DNA from: a virus | Virus record (IMG/VR): IMGVR_UViG_3300036790_000112 | Coordinates: 1 to 49,962 of that record | DNA: 49,962 bases | Direction: 5' to 3' (one strand) | Shown: positions 44,897-49,962 of the stretch, one piece after another | Position numbering within the stretch: the stretch's first letter is position 1 | Layout: the number at the start of each line of letters is the position of its first letter | Notes under the pieces: model-generated | Database searches by the model: none | Told to the model about the DNA's origin: nothing | The model's input: only the letters and a program-made list of their open reading frames with translations | Program-made: the position numbers and the translations under genes

Positions 44897-47800
44897 ATGA
44901 CGTACCCGATTACGCCGAACCCGGCGATACATGTCCAGCCCGCCAATATCGGTTCGCAGCAGATGCTGTTCACGGCCGGCCAGTTGGAGGCGTGGGCGCA
45001 GCAGCTGCCGCTGGCGATGACGCTGGACCTTGTCGACGCCATCCTGAGGGCTTTCGGCGCGTCACAGGCTGACATCGACGCCATCAACGCCGACTACACC
45101 ACCTTCTACAACGGCGTGGAGTCGTGGCTGACGCAGTCGAACGCGAACGTCCAAGCGTCCTTCAACGCGATTTCCGCGTCCCTTCAGCAGTCGTGGTTGA
45201 ACTTTCAGAACCTGTTGAACGGGATTGTTCAAGAGGCTGACGCGGATGTTGCTGCCGCTGTGGCGTGGCTGCAAAACGTTGGTGTTGCGGCGAATAATGC
45301 GTTAACCCAAATTGAGGATTTCCTCGTCACCGGGGACTGGTCGGATCTGTCGACGGCGTGGAACGATCTGGTACAGGGCATCTTCGGGTCTAGTACGTCG
45401 CTGCCGATAGTTGGCCCGATTCCGGCGCCGTCCGTCGTTAATGTGGCCCAAAACTTGCAGCCTGTCTGGGATTTCCCGGATGCGGCGTCGGTGTCTGCGG
45501 CCGGTCAGTGGTCGTGGGACGGCAGCGAGGATCACACCGGGGTCACCGGATCAGGTAGCGCGAAATACGCCTGCAACGGAACACTCGGTGCTTTGCGGGG
45601 CATACCGGGCGCGGTGCAACCGGCTCAGGTAGTGACGCCTAGTGCGTGGGTGATGTGGTCCGGACTCACCGCGGCGGGCGGGACGTCCCCTATCCAACTT
45701 GAGTTGATTCCGTATTCCGGTGCGGGCTCGACACTTTTCGCCGGAACACCGGTAACGATTGCCTCTGTCACGTCCCCCGGTTCGAGTCATGCGTGGGAAG
45801 AACTCACCGGCACCTACACGGTCCCATCGTCGGGTGTGACTGCTGTGCAGCTGCGGCTGGTTGTGACCGCGGATGCCACTGCGGGAACGGTCAACTGGGA
45901 TGACTGCCAGGCTGATTTGTCTGGCGGTTTCCTGGCGGATCTGCAAGCCGACACTAACGACGTCGTCAACTCCCTCTCCCCAGGTGGAACGGCGGCGGAG
46001 TTTGTCACTGGGATTCAGAACCTGTTGGCGCTGTTCGGGTTAAGTAAGTCAACTCTCGGTTCGGCAACGGATCTGACAGCGTTCTGGACGGCGATTGTCA
46101 ACGACTTCATCAACCCGTTGAATGCGTTGGAGATATCCGCAGTCAACGGCTTGGCCACCGCACTCTCGGCATTGTTGGGGACCACCACATTCCAGACGCT
46201 GCTGGATTCAGTAGCGAACGCTCTCGGTCATTCGGGTACTGGGCACACCATCACCAACATTGAAACCTACCTGGGGTTAATACCACCCGCCAACGTCACC
46301 AACGTTCTCGGCGGGGCGAACTTGGGTGCTGACGTTTCGTCTGTGCATTCAACTGTCGGTACGAACACAACGAGTATCGCGTCGCAGCAAGCCTGGTGGA
46401 ATAGCCTGGCCACCGATCTGTGGATCTATGCGGATCTGTTCCATGCCTACTATCCGGTGGGAACGCCGTCTGACACGGCGACCACCACCTCGGGTGGGCG
46501 GCGCACCTGGTATTCGGCGATCGCCGACATGAAAGTGTTGTTCGCCGCTATCGGCAGTTCACCGCCCGTGATAGCGGCCACCGACATTGGTGGCGCGGTC
46601 AACACTGCGTCTTCGGCAGCATCTACGGCGTCAACGAACGCTTCAACAGCGATCACGAACGCTGCAGCCGCACAGTCGACGGCGACCACCGCTAATACTG
46701 CGGCGGGTACCGCGCAAACCACCGCGAACACCGCGAACACTGTGATCGGGCTCAGTCAGCAGCAGGGCACCAACCTGGTATTAGATCCCGGGTTTGAGAA
46801 TGCGGCAGCTTGGACGAGCGCCAGCAGTGGAACCCAATCGACGGCCCAAGCTCACGGCGGCACCAACTCGTGGATGCTGCAAGGAGCCGGGTCAGGTAAC
46901 ACCACAACACTACGGCTGATCAACGGGGCGTCCGGGCCGACGACGCTGAAAAGCCGTGCGGGTGAAGTGTTTCAGATTCAGGGCTTCATCTACCCGAAGA
47001 CCGGGAATGTGGGTGGCGGGACGGTTGCGCTGCAGATCGTGTGCACCGACTCGACCGGAGTCAACTCCCCGACAACGCTTGCGGCGGCTACTGAGACGGT
47101 TCCGGCGACTGGTTCGTGGTCGTCGCTGTCCGGTGACGCGGTGGTGCCGACCGGGTATGACACGGTTGATCCGCAACTGATTTTGTTGAGTGTGCCGACC
47201 ACCGACTTCGTGTATATCGATGACGTGTTAGTGCGCGAGACGACATTGGTGACGTCGGCGCAGTCGGCTGCGACCGCGGCCCAAGCCAACGCCAGCGTTG
47301 CGTTGTCGCAGTTGATGGCCGTACCCGTGCAGACGGTCGTTCCGGACCTGAGCGGCGGTGCATCATCGGTCAGCTTCGACAACGCTGGGAGTGGCGGTTC
47401 AGCCACCAATAGCAGTGGATCGGTGAGTACCCCGCTCTCATGCACGGGGACCCAAACTGTCGGTGCGTCAGCAAGCACCATGATTGCGGCGGTGACGTTC
47501 AGCCTCGTCGGATCAGGTTCTGTGGGCAACGCGCAGGTCTCCATCGGCGGTCAGCAGATGCAATCCGCTGGGATCGTTCAGCTTTCATCGGTGACGGAGT
47601 TCATAGAATTTTTCATCCTGTGGAACCCGCCGGTCGGTACAAGCCAAACCGTGACAGCGACCGCATACGGCTTGCTCGGGGCAGGTGTGGGCAGTGTTTC
47701 GTTTGAATCCTCCTCATACATTGGTGCAACGAGGGTTTCGACGCTGATCAAAAACTCAGGCACAGGAACCAGCCTGAGCTTGAGCGTTCCAGCTGCAATC

Positions 47801-48502
47801 GCCGGAACAATGGCGGCAGTAGCGTTCTCTGCTGGAGATGTCACTACTAAGGCAAATACCGCGCTCAGCAGCTTTACCAAAACTCAGCGCGGCAACGTCA
47901 CTGTCCAAGTCAACAGCACTCAGTACGGGTATCAGTCTCTCGCGTTCGGCGATACAACCGGCACATCTGGTGGAGTCACGTTCGGCGCGACAGGTGCGGA
48001 TTCTTTCGCTGCATGGGTTGGCGTAGGCGTCGTTTTGAGCGCTACATCGGTGATCGGTTCCGGTTTGCGACAATACCGGTCTGTCACTACAACCGTCCTA
48101 CCCTCAAGTGGCAACCAAACGCTGGGAGCGTTTTTCAGCGTCACCCAATACTGCACGGCTGATCTGTCAATCAACGGCGCCACGGGCGCAACGACAGTAA
48201 GTGTCGCAGGCTGGTACATGGTGACTATCTCCGTGTTAGAGGCTTCGGTCATTACCGTTCACCAGGCGCGTGTGCTGCTTTACCAGAACGGGGCCGTTGT
48301 TCAGCAGGGCGGCACTATGTATGTGACTACCTCAGCGTCGAACACGTGGGTGATGCAGAGTACGTTCACCGTCTACTGCAATGCTGGTGACACGATCCAG
48401 CCCGGAGTTTGGTACTCCGCTTCAGCCAACGCGCCTAGCGGGGAGTCGACCGGCACATGCTCATATTGGGAAGTTGCTCTAGTCAACCGAAGCTTGCTCT
48501 AA
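44897..48502 (+). CDS. Large minor tail protein with carbohydrate-binding-type domains
   Basis: 1201 residues. Residues 30-120 are helical (baseplate attachment). Residues about 190-345 form a jelly-roll, CBM-like domain (WDFPDAASVSAAGQWSWDGS, VNWDDCQAD). An Ala/Thr helical stalk lies near 565-615. A second CBM-like unit follows (LVLDPGFENAAAWTSASSGT). Residues about 840-1050 share the beta module of the fibre and of the 24962 protein (GTSQTVTATA, GSVSFES). The last 140 residues (STFTVYCNAGDTIQPGVWYS) look like a C1q/TNF-like receptor-binding head. Confidence 0.85.
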   Translation: MTYPITPNPAIHVQPANIGSQQMLFTAGQLEAWAQQLPLAMTLDLVDAILRAFGASQADIDAINADYTTFYNGVESWLTQSNANVQASFNAISASLQQSWLNFQNLLNGIVQEADADVAAAVAWLQNVGVAANNALTQIEDFLVTGDWSDLSTAWNDLVQGIFGSSTSLPIVGPIPAPSVVNVAQNLQPVWDFPDAASVSAAGQWSWDGSEDHTGVTGSGSAKYACNGTLGALRGIPGAVQPAQVVTPSAWVMWSGLTAAGGTSPIQLELIPYSGAGSTLFAGTPVTIASVTSPGSSHAWEELTGTYTVPSSGVTAVQLRLVVTADATAGTVNWDDCQADLSGGFLADLQADTNDVVNSLSPGGTAAEFVTGIQNLLALFGLSKSTLGSATDLTAFWTAIVNDFINPLNALEISAVNGLATALSALLGTTTFQTLLDSVANALGHSGTGHTITNIETYLGLIPPANVTNVLGGANLGADVSSVHSTVGTNTTSIASQQAWWNSLATDLWIYADLFHAYYPVGTPSDTATTTSGGRRTWYSAIADMKVLFAAIGSSPPVIAATDIGGAVNTASSAASTASTNASTAITNAAAAQSTATTANTAAGTAQTTANTANTVIGLSQQQGTNLVLDPGFENAAAWTSASSGTQSTAQAHGGTNSWMLQGAGSGNTTTLRLINGASGPTTLKSRAGEVFQIQGFIYPKTGNVGGGTVALQIVCTDSTGVNSPTTLAAATETVPATGSWSSLSGDAVVPTGYDTVDPQLILLSVPTTDFVYIDDVLVRETTLVTSAQSAATAAQANASVALSQLMAVPVQTVVPDLSGGASSVSFDNAGSGGSATNSSGSVSTPLSCTGTQTVGASASTMIAAVTFSLVGSGSVGNAQVSIGGQQMQSAGIVQLSSVTEFIEFFILWNPPVGTSQTVTATAYGLLGAGVGSVSFESSSYIGATRVSTLIKNSGTGTSLSLSVPAAIAGTMAAVAFSAGDVTTKANTALSSFTKTQRGNVTVQVNSTQYGYQSLAFGDTTGTSGGVTFGATGADSFAAWVGVGVVLSATSVIGSGLRQYRSVTTTVLPSSGNQTLGAFFSVTQYCTADLSINGATGATTVSVAGWYMVTISVLEASVITVHQARVLLYQNGAVVQQGGTMYVTTSASNTWVMQSTFTVYCNAGDTIQPGVWYSASANAPSGESTGTCSYWEVALVNRSLL

Positions 48503-48715
48503 ATATTGGGCTACTAGTTGTTTGTAGCTGAGTAGCCGGGTGCGGTTGATGTCCCCGTCCCCAAGCGATTTGACGACGAAGTTTGTTCCGTTGGGTCGGT
48601 CCACCCGCTCCACAATCGTCAACGGGACTTGTTTCCCCATGTGCGGATATTTCGGTATCCACACCGACCCCACCCCAACGTGGACGGGGTCACTCACGCG
48701 GGACGGACGGGCCAT
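48479..48715 (-). CDS. Reverse-strand small protein inside the tail operon
   Basis: 78 residues opposite to all neighbours, overlapping the end of the large tail gene by 24 bases. VGSVWIPKYPHMGKQVPLTI then VERVDRPNGTNFVVKSLGDG and RLLSYKQLVAQYLEQA read as a compact beta/alpha protein, not a shadow: it lies in the 255-base gap between two tail genes. No clear ribosome site. It could be a moron with its own promoter. Confidence 0.6.
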   Translation of the reverse strand: MARPSRVSDPVHVGVGSVWIPKYPHMGKQVPLTIVERVDRPNGTNFVVKSLGDGDINRTRLLSYKQLVAQYLEQASVD

Positions 48716-48757
48716 AGCCGGGGATTATTCACCATCTAGTAGCCGGAAGGGTATGGA

Positions 48758-49962
48758 ATGACGGCTCCTGGCTGGTGGTCTTCGGATTCGACTCCTACCC
48801 CGATCACCGGGTGGTGGGCCGAACTCAGGGATCCGGGAGAACTCTCCGGTTCCGGCACACTGACTGTCACTGCCAGCCAGACCGCCCACGACACCGTCAC
48901 CCTCACGGGTTCAGGGGTATTGTCTGCGGCGATCCAGGTCGGTGTCTTCCGCACCGCCCCCATGACCGGTTCGGGTGCCCTGTCTTCGACAGCGCATGCG
49001 ATAGTCCCCGCCACCTTCACCCTCACCGGTCCAGGCACCCTCTCGGTCGCTGCGGTTCAAACCTTCAGCGACTCAGTGACACTCACAGGCTCCGGCGTCC
49101 TGTCGGCAACATCTGTTCAGCAGTATGAGGGCGCTGCGGCATTCACCGGTATCGGTAACCTCGCGGCCACGGCAGAGCAACGCTACAGTGCCGCCGCATC
49201 CCTCACCGGCGCTGGTGTGCTGTCGGCTGCGGTGTATGCGGTCGAACCCGATGCGGCGCTCCTCGCCGGTTCGGGCGCGTTGACAGCAAGCGCTGCCGCG
49301 AAAGTTCCCGCCGCCGGGACGCTCACCGGCTCGGGTGCCCTGTCTTCGACTGTGGTGCAACGGTTCCCGTTCTCCGTGAACCTACAAGGCTCCGGTGTGC
49401 TGACATCTGGGGCGACACAGCAGTTCCAGGACACGGCCACGCTTACTGGCTCCGGTTCTTTGTCCGCGACTGTCTTTCAACAGTTCTCACTACCTGTATC
49501 ACTTGCCGGTGCTGGCGCACTGTCATCGACGGCGGCGACGCGGCCGGCTGCTCCAATGACCGGCGCTGGTTCGCTGTCGGTGACCGCCGAGGCGATAGTC
49601 CCGGCCGCAGTTTCCCTCACAGGGTCCGGTGCGCTTGCTGCTCCAGCGAAACAGCAGTTCCAGGTCACCGCCGCGCTGGCTGGGTCCGGTGCCCTGTCAT
49701 CGACGGCGCTGCAGAAGTACACAGACACAGCCACCTTGACCGGCTCGGGTGCCCTGGCTGTCAATGTGTACGCCGTCGACACCGACACAGCCACACTGTC
49801 CGGTAGCGGCGCGCTGACGGTATCGGCACATGCCATCGTTCCAGCCACGGCGACACTGTCGGGCTCTGGTGCTCTGACAGCCACTCCGAAACAGCAGTTC
49901 CAGGACACGGCCACGCTTACTGGCTCCGGTTCTTTGTCCGCGACTGTCTTTCAACAGTTCTC
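48758..49962 (+). CDS. Repeat-built tail fibre, 5' part (continues at base 1)
   Basis: Starts at ATG after AGCCGGAAGGGTATGGA and continues through the join to 761, 612 residues in all. After a 28-residue head (APGWWSSDSTPTPITGWWAE) come 20 tandem repeats of 20 residues, consensus [LM]TGSGxLSxTAxQxFxxxxx; one repeat (number 12) is 18 residues long. Repeats are degenerate, yet a 72-bp block is identical at two places. Such repeats likely build a beta-helical or beta-solenoid shaft that carries the C-terminal domain. Confidence 0.85.
   Translation, partial: MTAPGWWSSDSTPTPITGWWAELRDPGELSGSGTLTVTASQTAHDTVTLTGSGVLSAAIQVGVFRTAPMTGSGALSSTAHAIVPATFTLTGPGTLSVAAVQTFSDSVTLTGSGVLSATSVQQYEGAAAFTGIGNLAATAEQRYSAAASLTGAGVLSAAVYAVEPDAALLAGSGALTASAAAKVPAAGTLTGSGALSSTVVQRFPFSVNLQGSGVLTSGATQQFQDTATLTGSGSLSATVFQQFSLPVSLAGAGALSSTAATRPAAPMTGAGSLSVTAEAIVPAAVSLTGSGALAAPAKQQFQVTAALAGSGALSSTALQKYTDTATLTGSGALAVNVYAVDTDTATLSGSGALTVSAHAIVPATATLSGSGALTATPKQQFQDTATLTGSGSLSATVFQQF
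49417..49488 (+). repeat. 72-bp exact internal repeat in the fibre gene
   Basis: This block is identical to 49891-49962 (equal to 56-127 at the left end), 474 bases apart, which equals 158 codons or eight repeat units less two residues. Neighbouring repeats are much more diverged. It points to recent copying within the array and is a place where assembly could miscount repeats. Confidence 0.85.
49836..49962 (+). repeat. Terminal direct repeat, right copy
   Basis: Identical to bases 1-127. Joining the copies gives a closed 49,835-bp molecule with an uninterrupted fibre gene, and most likely reflects assembly of a circular or circularly permuted genome. Confidence 0.95.

Overview
The window is one complete, circularly closing contig of a temperate, siphovirus-type phage of a mycolic-acid actinobacterium, most likely a Mycobacterium. 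The first 127 bases are repeated exactly as the last 127 (49836-49962), so the unit genome is 49,835 bp and one gene, a repeat-built tail fibre, runs across the join (48758-49962 then 1-761). Host evidence: a LysA/LysB lysis pair (LysB esterases cut mycolic acid from arabinogalactan), a PE-PPE-type serine hydrolase, a WhiB protein, GC-rich coding, and many GTG starts with ATGA/GTGA stop-start overlaps. Order and content resemble actinobacteriophages, but I cannot assign a cluster without a search.

Layout. 1-2570: end of the tail-tip operon (fibre, three small beta-rich proteins, PE-PPE hydrolase). 2570-8257: HNH protein, LysA, a reverse-strand zinc-finger HNH gene, LysB, holin and membrane proteins, and a secreted Cys-rich/Pro-rich protein. 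8258-13928: a patchwork of very small genes, many joined by near-identical start-site repeats. It holds an attP core that copies the 3' half of a host tRNA-Lys(CTT), a tyrosine integrase, and fragments of integrase ends on both sides. 13929-15580: immunity region (reverse-strand repressor, promoter/operator, Cro-like, Xis-like). 15577-24374: a tightly overlapping early operon of about 25 small genes, many with cysteine motifs: a Mom-like DNA-modification protein, a WhiB fusion, an Erf/Sak-like annealing protein, two HNH proteins, a replication-initiator-like HTH protein and other HTH proteins. It ends at a clear intrinsic terminator (24437-24464). 24489-28021: small membrane, tail-like and HNH genes upstream of terminase.

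28022-28441 is the largest gap. It carries two pairs of SOS/LexA-like boxes, each pair with 23-bp centre spacing, plus a 19-bp direct repeat and a palindrome. The late operon follows: small protein, TerS, TerL, portal, protease, capsid, connectors, tail terminator, major tail protein, frameshifted tail chaperones, tape measure, Dit, Tal-like and minor tail proteins. Strong hairpins follow the capsid and the major tail genes.

How it works together. The repressor/Cro/Xis/Int set controls lysogeny in a tRNA-Lys gene. The early operon appears to reprogramme transcription and protect DNA, while host enzymes replicate it: no polymerase, helicase or primase was recognised. The SOS-like boxes suggest that late transcription may be linked directly to DNA damage. 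The most unusual features are those boxes, the junction-repeat gene arrays with integrase relics, the Mom-like protein behind a zinc-motif protein, and an HTH/MbcA-type antitoxin domain split over two overlapping genes.
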